From Nafulsella turpanensis ZLM-10 (GTDB taxonomy: Bacteria; Bacteroidota; Bacteroidia; Cytophagales; Cyclobacteriaceae), in the NCBI RefSeq assembly GCF_000346615.1, contig NZ_ANNU01000038.1:1-64000 (forward strand): a DNA stretch of 64,000 nucleotides. Reading direction: 5' to 3'. Each line of letters opens with the position of its first letter. Positions within the stretch are counted from its first letter, which is position 1. The translations under genes were made by a program, and so were the position numbers. The notes under the pieces are model-generated. The model ran no database searches. It was not told the origin of the DNA and saw only the letters and a program-made list of their open reading frames with translations. Below are positions 44,775-54,538 of the stretch, piece by piece.

Positions 44775-47294
44775 ATGAAGAGAATACTACTCCTTATTCC
44801 CCTTTTGGGGCTGTTATGCTCTGGCATTTACAGCCAGACATTAACTGATCCGAGCCTGACAGAGGATGTTATCCGCTGCTACAGCGTGGAATATCACGAG
44901 TTCAGAAAAAGCAGCAATCCTGGCATTCCGTCTACCGAAGATTTTGAAAAAACCCTGGCTGCCCAAATGGAAGCCGCTATGACCGATGAAACCAATAACG
45001 GCATCCTGAAAGGGGTACTGCAAATTCCGGTTATTGTGCATGTAGTCCATTTTGGAGAACCCGTCGGAACAGGCCCTAATATTGCAGCAGAGCAGGTGTA
45101 CTCACAAATAGAGGTGATGAACGAAGATTTCCGGCGTATGCTGGGCACCCGGGGATATAACGACGACCCCCGTGGAGCCGATGTGGAAATAGAATTCGTA
45201 CCAGCCCTGGTGGACCCGGAAGGCAATTTGCTGAAAGAACCTGGCATACACCGCTACCAGGGCCCACTCCCTGCCTATGTGCTGGAAGACATTGAATTGC
45301 TGATTAAGCCGGCTACCATTTATGACCCTAACCGTTACCTGAACTTATGGACGGTGAACTTCGCAGCCCTCCTGCTGGGTTATGCCCAGTTCCCTGACCC
45401 TGCACACGGCCTTGCCTTTGGCGTAGGCTGCGACACCGGCGGGTCAAATACCGATGGCGTTGTGCAGCTTTACAGTGCTTTTGGCTCCAGGGAGAAATAT
45501 CCCGAAGGTACCTATACGGCTAATTACGACCTGGGCAGAACAGTTACCCACGAAGTAGGCCACTGGATGGGACTTCGCCACATTTGGGGCGATGGCGGTT
45601 GCGGAGTCGATGATTATTGCGGCGATACACCAATGGCAGCGGCCTCGAACAGCGGTTGTCCAACAGGAATTGTTTCCTGCGGCAGTATAGATATGATAGA
45701 AAACTACATGGACTATACCTACGATGCCTGCATGAATATTTTCACGAACGACCAGGCACTGCGTATGCGTACGGTAATGACGAAGAGCCCTCGCCGCAGA
45801 GAGCTGCTAAGCTCCACTGTTCACCTGCAGCCGGTGGCATTGGATGCCGCCATCATCGATATTGCCTCGCCTAAAGGTGAGCGTTGCAATAGCAATGTGC
45901 TGCCGGAAGTGTTGCTGCGCAACCTGGGTCAAAGCACCCTCAACACCGTTGCCATTAACTACCAGGTAGATGGAGGAGACGTACAAACGTACCAGTGGAA
46001 TGGCTCCCTTGGTACAGGCGATATAGAAATAGTGACTCTCCCGGCTATTAGCACAACGGAAGGAACCCACACCCTTACAGTTTACACTACAAGCCCGAAT
46101 GGCAGCACTGATGCCTATGCGCACAATGATCAGTGGAGCGATGAGTTTATCGTTTCAAGCATCGGCGAGAAATTAGATTTTCTGGAAGCTTTCGAGAGCG
46201 GCCTGTATCCGCCAAGCAACAAATGGGACATTCAGAACCCAGACTTCTGCGAATCCTGGAGCCCCTATTCAAATATTACAGGTCCGGACGGGACACTTAC
46301 TACCGGCGCTTTCTTAAACTACTATAACTATGATGCGACCGGAACAACAGATGGTCTTGTACTGCCGCTCATTAACCTCAGCACCACTGAAGACGCTGCC
46401 CTGGAGTTTGATGTAGCCTATGCCTCCTCCGGCGAAGCACAGGATAGACTGGAAGTATTTATTTCCGTGGACTGCGGTCTGACCTTCAAAAATATCTACA
46501 GCAAATCAGGGGCAGATCTGGCTACTGCTCCTGAAGCCGATGGCGCCTTTTTGCCAGGTGCTCCGGAACAGTGGAGACGGGAGGTTCTGAACCTGAATAA
46601 CTACAGAAGCAGCCAGGTGCTCATCAAGTTCGTAGGTACGAACGCCTATGGCAATAATATCTTTGTGGATAATATTTATGTGAGCGGCGCATCCGACAAT
46701 GCTGAGCCAATTGAACTGAAAAAGTTTACGGCCTCCAAAACAGATAAAGGGGTGGAGCTGCAGTGGGTAACAAGCGCTGAAGAAAACTACCTCCACTTCG
46801 AGCTGGAGCGTTCGCCAGATGGAGAAAGCTTTATTTATGCGCAGACCATCGATGTAAAAAAAGGCACCTCCTCGGGCGCTTCTTATAAGACCCTGGATGC
46901 TGAACCGTACAGCGGCAATAACTTTTACCGCTTAAAAATTGTGCGCGATTATGGCCTAAATCCGCTGTATAGCCAAACCATCAGCCTTAAATCGAATAAC
47001 ACTGGCAGCAATGCCAGAATAGCGGATATCGGTCAGGAGGCATTAAAAGCGACAGGTATCTATCCGAACCCGGCTTCCGATTATTTTGAGCTCAACTATG
47101 AGGCATTGATGGACGGCGAGGTAGAAGTGGAGCTGATTGATGTAATGGGCAAAGTGGTTTACACAGGCAGGCTACAATCGCAGGAAGGCCACAACCAGGC
47201 AAAAATCTCTACGGTAGATTTACCCTCCGGTGTATACGCTATTGTAATCCATCATGCAGGCGGAATCACAAAGGAGAAAATAATTATCCAATAA
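44775..47294 (+). CDS. M43 (pappalysin-type) zinc metalloprotease with T9SS domain
   Basis: A protein (839 aa) with a signal peptide (about 1-20, SGIYSQ). The catalytic domain (about 75-340) contains the metzincin zinc motif HEVGHWMGLRH (His259, His263, His269, with Glu260 catalytic), YCGDTP just after, and the Met-turn region MIENYMDYTYDACMNIFT. Ig-like and MAM-like beta domains follow (about 360-640), then the EPIELKKFTASKTDKGVELQW element and a C-terminal type A sorting domain (IYPNPASDYFELNYEALMDG). It is a secreted protease exported by T9SS. It is followed 112 nt later by a second secreted metalloprotease. Confidence 0.95.
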   Translation: MKRILLLIPLLGLLCSGIYSQTLTDPSLTEDVIRCYSVEYHEFRKSSNPGIPSTEDFEKTLAAQMEAAMTDETNNGILKGVLQIPVIVHVVHFGEPVGTGPNIAAEQVYSQIEVMNEDFRRMLGTRGYNDDPRGADVEIEFVPALVDPEGNLLKEPGIHRYQGPLPAYVLEDIELLIKPATIYDPNRYLNLWTVNFAALLLGYAQFPDPAHGLAFGVGCDTGGSNTDGVVQLYSAFGSREKYPEGTYTANYDLGRTVTHEVGHWMGLRHIWGDGGCGVDDYCGDTPMAAASNSGCPTGIVSCGSIDMIENYMDYTYDACMNIFTNDQALRMRTVMTKSPRRRELLSSTVHLQPVALDAAIIDIASPKGERCNSNVLPEVLLRNLGQSTLNTVAINYQVDGGDVQTYQWNGSLGTGDIEIVTLPAISTTEGTHTLTVYTTSPNGSTDAYAHNDQWSDEFIVSSIGEKLDFLEAFESGLYPPSNKWDIQNPDFCESWSPYSNITGPDGTLTTGAFLNYYNYDATGTTDGLVLPLINLSTTEDAALEFDVAYASSGEAQDRLEVFISVDCGLTFKNIYSKSGADLATAPEADGAFLPGAPEQWRREVLNLNNYRSSQVLIKFVGTNAYGNNIFVDNIYVSGASDNAEPIELKKFTASKTDKGVELQWVTSAEENYLHFELERSPDGESFIYAQTIDVKKGTSSGASYKTLDAEPYSGNNFYRLKIVRDYGLNPLYSQTISLKSNNTGSNARIADIGQEALKATGIYPNPASDYFELNYEALMDGEVEVELIDVMGKVVYTGRLQSQEGHNQAKISTVDLPSGVYAIVIHHAGGITKEKIIIQ

Positions 47295-47303
47295 ACAGAA
47301 ATC

Positions 47304-47349
47304 CTGCTGTGCGTTAAGGCCTGCCGAACCGCCGCTTTACGCACAGCAG
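47304..47349 (+). terminator. hairpin between the two metalloprotease genes
   Basis: CTGCTGTGCGT (47304-47314) pairs with ACGCACAGCAG (47339-47349). The loop is long and no T tract follows, so it could be a weak terminator or an mRNA-stabilising stem. Confidence 0.55.
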
Positions 47350-47406
47350 AATTCTCATTCAAAGCATCATTTTTATTTCTTTTTTCCAACTTTAACCCCT
47401 TTTTAA

Positions 47407-50400
47407 ATGCGAAGATCTTTTACTAATCCGAAGGCTGTTTTGCTGGCCTTCCTCTCACTATTTATTTTCTGTGCTGCCTATGCGCAGGACCCGCTCGAGC
47501 GGGCGCTGGCTCATCTTTCAGCGAATAAAGAAAAATTCAACCTGACGAGTGCCGATATTTCGGACTATACGATAACCGACCAGTATGTAAGCAAAAGCAG
47601 TGGCATTACCCACATTTACCTCCGCCAGCGTCACAGGGGTATTGAAGTTGAAGGAGCTGTCATCAACATAAATATTGGGCCCGATGGCGAGGTCATCAAC
47701 ATGGGCAGTCGCTTTATCCCTAACTTAAAAGCAGCCGTAAGAGGTGCTGCTGCGGCCCAAACACCCGTGCAGGCCGTGCAGGCTGCGGCCCGCTCACTAA
47801 AGCTGCCGGTAGAAAAAGCCCTGAAGGTACAGGAGGAAAAACCTGCTCGCGGTAGTGGCAGAGAGGTTCTCGTGAGCAAGGGAAATATTTCCCGCCAGGC
47901 TATTCCGGTGAAGATGATGTACCAACCTATGGAAGACGGTACTGTAAGGCTGGCCTGGATTGTTTCCATTTATTCGATAGATGCCCAGCATTACTGGAAC
48001 GTGGCCATCGATGCCACCAACGGCAGTATGCTAAAAACAGAAGATCAGGTAATCCACGATGTGTGGGAAGGGACCCCTATCGTTACCGATGCGCCGGCAG
48101 TTGAAGCAGCAAAAAAATCGCCGGCACCCGCAGAGGTAAATAAAGTACCTTATGCGCCGGCAAGCGCCAAGGTGGCTGCGGCAAGTGGTACCTACCGGGT
48201 GCTCGACGCTCCTTTTGAAACACCGAACCATGGCGAGCGCAGTCTGGTAACAGGAAAAGAAAATCCGGCTGCCTCCCCGCTGGGCTGGCACAACGATGGC
48301 GCCCTGAGCTATACCATCACCCGGGGCAACAATGTTTTTGCCTATGAAGATCGTGCCGGCGCCAATGCAGGTACCAGCCCTAATGGAGGTCCCGGGCTGG
48401 TATTTGATTTTCCTCTTGATTACAGTCAGCAGCCAACCACCTATGTAGAGGCCGCTACCACCAATCTGTTTTACTGGAACAACCTTATGCATGACGTCTT
48501 TTACCAGTATGGCTTCGATGAGGTAAGTGGCAACTTTCAGCATACCAACTTTACAGGCGAAGGCGAAGGGCTGGATGCCGTAAGTGCTGAAGCCCAGGAT
48601 GGGGGCGGAACGAACAATGCGAACTTCCTTACCCTGCAGGATGGAGTGCCGGGCCGTATGCAAATGTATCTCTGGACCTCCGCCCTGCCGGCAGAACTTC
48701 TTTTTGTAGATGCTCCCGCCTCTGTTGCAGGAGCTTATATCGGAATAGAAGCTGCATTTGGAAAGCCCCTGGACGAAACAGGCGTAAGCGGTCGTATTGT
48801 TTTGGCAGACCCAGCCAATGGCTGTAGCGGCACGCCCGCCCTGCCGGAGGGTGCCGTACCGGTACCTTTCAATAACCAGGAAGAAATCAACGGCAATATT
48901 GCCCTTATCGACCGGGGAGAGTGTACATTCATAGAAAAAGCCTTGAATGCACAGGTTTCCGGCGCTACCGGTGTTATTGTAGTAAACAATATCCCCGGGG
49001 CAGATCCGATTTCCATGGGCGGCGGAGAAAGCGGCAAAGCCATTGTTATTCCGGCCATCATGATTAGCAAGGAAGATGGTGATAAGCTGAAGGCGGAACT
49101 TGCCAATGGCCTAAGCGGCAGCCTGAAGCGGGAAGGTGGCGTACCTCCGCTCAAAGATGGGGACCTGGACAATGGCATTATTGCGCATGAATATGGTCAC
49201 GGCATTTCTACCCGCTTAACCGGCGGCCCCAGCACCCAATGTCTGAGCGGTGCCGAACAGGGTGGCGAAGGCTGGAGTGACTTTTTCGCTCTCTTTATGA
49301 CCATGCAGGAAGGAGATGTTGCAACAATGCGCCGAGGCATTGGCACTTATGTGCGTTCTGAAGGTACCGACGGCAACGGCATTCGCCCGGCTCCTTACAG
49401 CACCGACATGAGCGTGAACGGCTATACCTATGGCGATGTATCCAACCCGGAAATTAGCGTGCCTCACGGCGTAGGCTTTATCTGGGCTACCATGCTGTGG
49501 GACATGACCTGGAACCTTATTGACGAGTATGGTTACGACCCTGACCTTTATAATGGCACCGGCGGTAACAATATAGCACTGCAGCTTGTTATAGATGGGC
49601 TTAAACTACAGCCTTGCAGCCCCGGCTTTATCGATGCCCGCGATGCCATTCTGGCAGCAGATAAAATTCGTACCGGCGGAGCCAATGCCTGCTACATCTG
49701 GCGCGCCTTTGCCAAAAGAGGCCTGGGTTACAGCGCAAGCCAGGGCAGCCAGAATGACCTGACGGATGGGGTGGAAGCCTTCGACCTGCCTCCAAGCTGT
49801 GAGCCAAATATGGCCATTAACTTAAAGGCCAATCCATCTCCTGTAGAAGACGGTGCCGAGCTTACCTATACCATCCGTGTTCGTAACGACACCAAAGCCT
49901 CCCTGGCCGGGGTTCAGATTACCGATACCCTGCCGACAAACACTACTTTTGTATCGGCTACCGACGGAAGCCTGAAAAAAGGAATTGTTACCTTTAAGCC
50001 GGTAAAACTTAAAGAAGGTGAAATTATTGAACGCCAGCTGACCGTGCAGGTAAATTCCGGACAGGGAACGAAGGTATACTTCAGCGATGACATGGAAAAT
50101 GGCGGGGCTAACTGGAAGACTTTCCACGATGTAGGTGTAAACGACTGGGCCTTAAGCACGGCCAATCCGCACAGCGGAAGTACCTCCTGGTTTGCCGTAG
50201 ATCCGGATGCTTACAGCAATCAGTCCCTCATTTTAAAATCTCCTGTACAGCTTGGTGAAAATTCCCTGCTGCGCTTCTGGCACGACTTCGCTACCGAGGA
50301 TACCTTCGATGGTGGTGTGGTGGAAATTACGACCAATGGCGGACTTACCTGGGAAGACCTGGGTGATAAAATGATACAGAACGGTTACAACGGAAATATA

Positions 50401-51216
50401 CCGCTTGAGAATGCTTCTACAGTAAGTGGTCCTGCCTTTACCGGAGGCAGCGGAGGTTACATTCAAACCATTGTCGACTTAAGTGCCTACAGCGGACAAC
50501 AGGTACAAATCCGCTTCCGGATGGGCTCCGATGTACTTACGGCTGCCACCGGCTGGTATGTGGACGATGTGGATATTGTAAGCAACCCGACCACTGTGGT
50601 AAATACCGCAACAGTCGATTCTAAGCAGGGCGGCCTGAAGAGTACCACCATTGAAACCATGGTGCTCGAAAGCAGCGCCACCGTTGAAGGAACCGGCACC
50701 TTAACAGCCTCCGCAGAACCTGAAACAGTTACGCTCAGTTTCTCAGCTGAAAACCTGAAACCGGAAGAATATTTACTGGAGAGAAGTCTCGACAATAAGG
50801 AATTTGCAGCGGTTGCTACGCTTTCCATCACAGAAGGCGAAGGAGAACACTTCCGCTACGAAGACCGTGAAGTTAAAGCCGGCGCAATTTACTACTACAG
50901 GGTCAGAAGAACTTCGGATAACCATGGGAAGGGCGTGGCCGTGGAGGTAAAAGTGCCAAATCCTGCCCTTGAGGTAGGAATACATCCAAACCCGGCAAGT
51001 GCGCAGCTAAACCTGCGATTCCCTTCGCAGCTGAATAAAACAGTAGATGTTCGCATTACGAATACAGCAGGCCGGCTCGTTCAAAGCCAGTCCTTTGATT
51101 TGACGGAAGGCAACGGAAAAACAGTCCTGGATGTAAATAGCCTTCAGCCGGGAATCTACTTTATTCTTATTAGTACAGGCGAAGAGCTCACTACCGAAAA
51201 AGTGATCATTAAATAA
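47407..51216 (+). CDS. M36 (fungalysin-type) metalloprotease with PA, DUF11-like and T9SS domains
   Basis: A protein (1269 aa) with a signal peptide (about 1-26, CAAYAQ). An FTP propeptide (about 45-215, HIYLRQRHRGIEVEGAVININ) is followed by the catalytic domain with zinc motif HEYGH (His594, Glu595, His598) and ISTRLTGG. A protease-associated domain (about 440-565; GNIALIDRGECTFIEKA) is inserted before it. After the catalytic part come a DUF11-like domain (about 798-880, PSPVEDGAELTYTIRVRND), a MAM-like domain with VDDVDI (about 895-1060) and a C-terminal sorting domain (VGIHPNPASAQLNLRF to TTEKVIIK). It is secreted by T9SS and probably self-activates by removing the FTP part. Confidence 0.95.
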   Translation: MRRSFTNPKAVLLAFLSLFIFCAAYAQDPLERALAHLSANKEKFNLTSADISDYTITDQYVSKSSGITHIYLRQRHRGIEVEGAVININIGPDGEVINMGSRFIPNLKAAVRGAAAAQTPVQAVQAAARSLKLPVEKALKVQEEKPARGSGREVLVSKGNISRQAIPVKMMYQPMEDGTVRLAWIVSIYSIDAQHYWNVAIDATNGSMLKTEDQVIHDVWEGTPIVTDAPAVEAAKKSPAPAEVNKVPYAPASAKVAAASGTYRVLDAPFETPNHGERSLVTGKENPAASPLGWHNDGALSYTITRGNNVFAYEDRAGANAGTSPNGGPGLVFDFPLDYSQQPTTYVEAATTNLFYWNNLMHDVFYQYGFDEVSGNFQHTNFTGEGEGLDAVSAEAQDGGGTNNANFLTLQDGVPGRMQMYLWTSALPAELLFVDAPASVAGAYIGIEAAFGKPLDETGVSGRIVLADPANGCSGTPALPEGAVPVPFNNQEEINGNIALIDRGECTFIEKALNAQVSGATGVIVVNNIPGADPISMGGGESGKAIVIPAIMISKEDGDKLKAELANGLSGSLKREGGVPPLKDGDLDNGIIAHEYGHGISTRLTGGPSTQCLSGAEQGGEGWSDFFALFMTMQEGDVATMRRGIGTYVRSEGTDGNGIRPAPYSTDMSVNGYTYGDVSNPEISVPHGVGFIWATMLWDMTWNLIDEYGYDPDLYNGTGGNNIALQLVIDGLKLQPCSPGFIDARDAILAADKIRTGGANACYIWRAFAKRGLGYSASQGSQNDLTDGVEAFDLPPSCEPNMAINLKANPSPVEDGAELTYTIRVRNDTKASLAGVQITDTLPTNTTFVSATDGSLKKGIVTFKPVKLKEGEIIERQLTVQVNSGQGTKVYFSDDMENGGANWKTFHDVGVNDWALSTANPHSGSTSWFAVDPDAYSNQSLILKSPVQLGENSLLRFWHDFATEDTFDGGVVEITTNGGLTWEDLGDKMIQNGYNGNIPLENASTVSGPAFTGGSGGYIQTIVDLSAYSGQQVQIRFRMGSDVLTAATGWYVDDVDIVSNPTTVVNTATVDSKQGGLKSTTIETMVLESSATVEGTGTLTASAEPETVTLSFSAENLKPEEYLLERSLDNKEFAAVATLSITEGEGEHFRYEDREVKAGAIYYYRVRRTSDNHGKGVAVEVKVPNPALEVGIHPNPASAQLNLRFPSQLNKTVDVRITNTAGRLVQSQSFDLTEGNGKTVLDVNSLQPGIYFILISTGEELTTEKVIIK

Positions 51217-51277
51217 TCAGTCACACTAAGCATTTTAAAAGAGGCTGCCTCAACAGTCTCTAAATCTAAACAAGGAG

Positions 51278-51309
51278 AAAAGGCCATCCGTGAAAGGGTG
51301 GCTTTTTTT
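51278..51309 (+). terminator. intrinsic terminator of the M36 protease gene
   Basis: GGCCATCC (51282-51289) pairs with GGGTGGC (51296-51302), allowing one G-T pair, and seven T residues follow. It lies about 70 nt after the stop at 51216. Confidence 0.85.
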
Positions 51310-51384
51310 ATGTTCTTTAAATGAAGGCTATGTAAACTTCATCAGCTACTGAGGCCTTCAAAGGCTGTAATCCTTGAGGGTTAA

Positions 51385-51625
51385 TGTTCACGTGAATTAT
51401 GGGTTAAACCCTTCTTCAATTAGAACGGCCTTGATGAAAAGTGTGAAGACTTTCAGGTAATGGAGCGATTAAAAAAACTCCATGTCTGAGGCAGGGGCGC
51501 CTAGCCGGAGCGAACGGTTCGCAGCGGCGGTCCCTGGTGGGCAGCCTGCCGTTGCGGTCAGGACAAAAGTACAGAGAAGGTAGCCAGTCACACAGCTTAA
51601 GATGTTTACAACACTCCAATATGAA
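51385..51625 (+). repeat. dispersed degenerate element, copy B (most complete)
   Basis: It starts ACGTGAATTATGGGTTAAAC (51390-51409), then GTGTGAAGACTTTCAGG, TAATGGAGCGATTAAAAAAA-CTCCATG, GGCGCCTAGCCGGAG, GCGGTCAGGACAAAAGTACA (51554-51573) and CAGCTTAAG. All blocks are found in at least one other copy (31725, 34903, 37710). No protein is intact in either direction. 51626-51796 shows nothing further except an imperfect GC-rich hairpin near 51745-51775. Confidence 0.7.
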
Positions 51626-51796
51626 TTTCTTTTCTCATACCAACAAAGCATAACTCATGTAATTACAGCTTATTAACCGGCAAAAAAGAAACCATTCGGA
51701 ACATTCTGCCAGTTCAATACCAAACCTCCTTCTCACCCACCGAAAAAAACATCCCCCCTGTGGGAAGAGGGTAAAACACCCTCCAATAAGCAACCT

Positions 51797-53077
51797 TTAT
51801 TGCGGCTGGGCACCGATGGTTTCTTCCGCTGTTTTATTTTCACCGGAAACCTCCAGAGGCTCCTCCGGGTAGAGGAGTTGTTCCACCTCATCCATATATC
51901 CTAAAATGCCATTGGTTACATTACTCAGCATAATAAGCGCACTGTGGTCCTTTGGATTACGCCACAGGTAGCTGTTGTAGCCGTGCCACCAGCCGGCATG
52001 GTATACTACGGTATCGCCACTCTCAATAGGCTTAATGCGCCAGCCAAAGCCATAGTCTTCTGTAATATTCTTCCTGGTTCTGGAGCCGGTAAAAGCTTCT
52101 TTCAGCGTTTCCTGTGTCACCAGCTTTTCTCCATACAGGGCCTGGTCCCACTTATATAAATCTTCTACTGTAGAAAATACTCCTTTATCTCCCAGCACGA
52201 AATCCAGGTAATCGGGCCTCCTTCTTCGGTTGCGGCTGGTATGACCAAAAGCAAGTTTTTCTGTCTGGGTCAGCAGACTGTCGCTGAAGGTATAAGTATC
52301 TTCCATATCTGCCGGTTCAAAGATATACTCCTGCAGGAAGACAGCAAAAGGCATTCCGGATGCCCTCCTGACAATAGAAGCCAGCAGAAAATAGCCGGTA
52401 TTACTGTAATCGTAATGGGTATTGGGCTGGTAGTAAGGCTGGGGCTGATGCTCCTTCATGAGTCCCAGAACGTCATCGTTGGTGATGGGAATGTCGCGGT
52501 CGGGCCAGAGGGCATCGCTGAAATAGGTATACTCCGATAAGCCGGCGCGATGGTTCAGCAACTGCCGGATGGTAATGCCCTCATAGGGAAAATCGGGGAT
52601 GTACTGCTGTACGCTGTCATCATAGCTGAGTTTGCCCTGCTCCTTCAGTATCATGATGGCCATGGCCGTAAACTGCTTGGAGACGGAGGCCAGCTGAAAA
52701 ACAGATTCCGTGGTGAGGGTATCTTTACTGGGAAAATCTTCATAGCCAAAAGCGCCCTTATAAATTACCCTGTCATATTTACTTACCAGCACGGTTCCGT
52801 TAAAGCCTCTTTTTTCGTGAAGATAGGTAAAAGCAGAATCCAGCTTATCTGCCAGCTCCTGTCTTTTTTCGGGAGTGAAGGAAGGTGGAACAGGCATTTT
52901 CTGCCTTTCCTTTTCTTTCACCTCCAAACTGCTGATGGCTCTTTCCTTTACGGAGCGGGAGCTGGACTCTCCGCAGGAATACAATAGCAAACATAAGACA
53001 GATGCGGCAATGCACCTGAGTATTAAAAATTGTACTTTAAATACCATACCTGATTTTACCAACACCAAAACAGCCAT
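51797..53077 (-). CDS. class C beta-lactamase-like serine hydrolase (lipoprotein)
   Basis: A protein (426 aa) of the beta-lactamase/penicillin-binding family. The active-site motif SVSK (Ser131, Lys134) lies in QLASVSKQFTAMAI. The second motif YSN lies in HYDYSNTGYFLLASIVRRA (about 213-231), and the third motif (KTG equivalent) is HAGW in VVYHAGWWHGYNSYLW. A lipobox-like LLYSC (Cys35) suggests a lipoprotein. An in-frame ATG at 53047 (MVFKVQ) is a likely true start, since the ten preceding residues are unusual. Such proteins may be D-aminopeptidases or esterases; beta-lactam resistance cannot be inferred. Confidence 0.9.
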   Translation of the reverse strand: MAVLVLVKSGMVFKVQFLILRCIAASVLCLLLYSCGESSSRSVKERAISSLEVKEKERQKMPVPPSFTPEKRQELADKLDSAFTYLHEKRGFNGTVLVSKYDRVIYKGAFGYEDFPSKDTLTTESVFQLASVSKQFTAMAIMILKEQGKLSYDDSVQQYIPDFPYEGITIRQLLNHRAGLSEYTYFSDALWPDRDIPITNDDVLGLMKEHQPQPYYQPNTHYDYSNTGYFLLASIVRRASGMPFAVFLQEYIFEPADMEDTYTFSDSLLTQTEKLAFGHTSRNRRRRPDYLDFVLGDKGVFSTVEDLYKWDQALYGEKLVTQETLKEAFTGSRTRKNITEDYGFGWRIKPIESGDTVVYHAGWWHGYNSYLWRNPKDHSALIMLSNVTNGILGYMDEVEQLLYPEEPLEVSGENKTAEETIGAQPQ

Positions 53078-53332
53078 AAATATAGCCGATCGACTTCAGT
53101 ATTCCGGTGCAAATAGTAAAAAATCCTGATTCAGGCCTCCCGGCATACAGCAGGATGGCACCACTCACGGGCAGAATGAGGAAAAAAAACTTCTGCAAAA
53201 CCCGGACTATTATTACTTCAGGCCGCTTTCTACCCACGATAAAATCAACTTACCGCTAAATCATCTGCTGAACAAGGGGCCTTTCCAGCGGTTACCTACA
53301 CACGAACGTTTGACAACAGGCAGGAGATACAA

Positions 53333-54538
53333 ATGAAAGAAATCAGGGATATTGTGGAGGCTTATGAGGCGGCGCAGAAAGAAGGGAAACAGCTGGCGCT
53401 GGCGACGGTGGTAAAGGTGCAGGGTTCTTCTTACCGACAGCCCGGTGCCCGGATGCTGATAACGGAAGACGGGCAGCTAACCGGTGCCATTAGTGGCGGA
53501 TGCCTGGAGGGAGATGCGCTTCGCAAAGCACAGCTGGTGATGCTGCAGCAAAAGCCAAAACTGATCAAATACGATACCATGGATGAGGATGATGCCCAAC
53601 TGGGGGTGGGCTTAGGCTGTAATGGTATCATCCATATCTTAATCGAGCCAATTCTTCCTGAAGAACCTCATAACCCTCTTCAGCTACTCAGGCACTTTCT
53701 TTACAAACGGCAAAAAGCTGTACTGCTCACCCTCTTTTCTTTTTCCAATCCAAAAGCAGCCGGTGCGGGTTCCACGCTGCTCCTTACCGAAGAAGGAAAT
53801 ACCTACGGCCAACTCTCCGCTCCTGAACTGCAGGATGAATTACTGGCCGATACCGAAAATGTGCTTCAAACGGGCGTCTCCACTATGAAGAGCTATACTG
53901 AAAAGATGAGCGCATTTATAGAAGTTCTGGAACCGGCTGTTTCTCTTGTGATTGCCGGTGCGGGGAATGATGCCATCCCACTCATGAAGCTGGCGACGGT
54001 ATTGGGCTGGCAAACCACCCTTGTAGACGGGAGAGCCCACTATGCCACCAAAGCCCGTTTCCCTGGGGCAGAAGATATTTTTATTACCAAAGCGGAAGAG
54101 GCCCTCACCCACCTCTCACCTGACGAGCGGACTGTTTTTGTATTGATGACGCACAATTACCATTACGACCTTACACTACTGAGAAAACTGCTTCCCCTTC
54201 GCCTTCCTTATATTGGTGTTCTCGGCCCTAAAAAGAAGCTGAAGCGGATGCTGAATGAGCTGGAGGAAGAAGGGCTGGAGATAGATAGCAGCCAGTTACA
54301 GGCGGTATTCGGACCTGTGGGGCTGGATATAGGAGCGGAAAGTCCGGAAGAAATTGCCCTTTCCATTACAGCGGAAATAAAAGCAGTACTGGCCGGAAAA
54401 AAGGGTAACTCCCTCCGCGAAAAAACCGGACCTATTCATGAAAGCACAACTATCCGTCCTGCCCATGAAACCGCTGAGCCGGCTGTCCCGGCTAAGGCTA
54501 CAAAGACAGCAGGAAACTACCAAAGCTGTTCCGTATGA
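53333..54538 (+). CDS. XdhC family molybdenum cofactor insertion protein
   Basis: A protein (401 aa) with an N-terminal XdhC/CoxI domain (LALATVVKVQGSSYRQPGARMLI, about 20-42; GAISGGCLEGDALRKA, about 51-66) and a C-terminal Rossmann domain (LVIAGAGNDAIPLMKLATVLGWQTTLVDGR, about 204-233; PYIGVLGPKKKLKRML). XdhC binds molybdopterin cofactor, protects its sulfurated form and inserts it into xanthine dehydrogenase-type enzymes. The last 30 residues or so are an Ala/Thr-rich extension. Its stop overlaps the next start by 4 nt (ATGA type). Confidence 0.94.
   Translation: MKEIRDIVEAYEAAQKEGKQLALATVVKVQGSSYRQPGARMLITEDGQLTGAISGGCLEGDALRKAQLVMLQQKPKLIKYDTMDEDDAQLGVGLGCNGIIHILIEPILPEEPHNPLQLLRHFLYKRQKAVLLTLFSFSNPKAAGAGSTLLLTEEGNTYGQLSAPELQDELLADTENVLQTGVSTMKSYTEKMSAFIEVLEPAVSLVIAGAGNDAIPLMKLATVLGWQTTLVDGRAHYATKARFPGAEDIFITKAEEALTHLSPDERTVFVLMTHNYHYDLTLLRKLLPLRLPYIGVLGPKKKLKRMLNELEEEGLEIDSSQLQAVFGPVGLDIGAESPEEIALSITAEIKAVLAGKKGNSLREKTGPIHESTTIRPAHETAEPAVPAKATKTAGNYQSCSV

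Noticed and set aside
51416-51619. 67-aa open frame in the dispersed element
   Set aside because: The other copies of the element do not keep this frame open, so it is not a conserved protein.
51740-51780. terminator for the serine hydrolase gene
   Set aside because: GC-rich runs and a T stretch are present on the minus strand, but the stem pairs poorly, so I do not list it.
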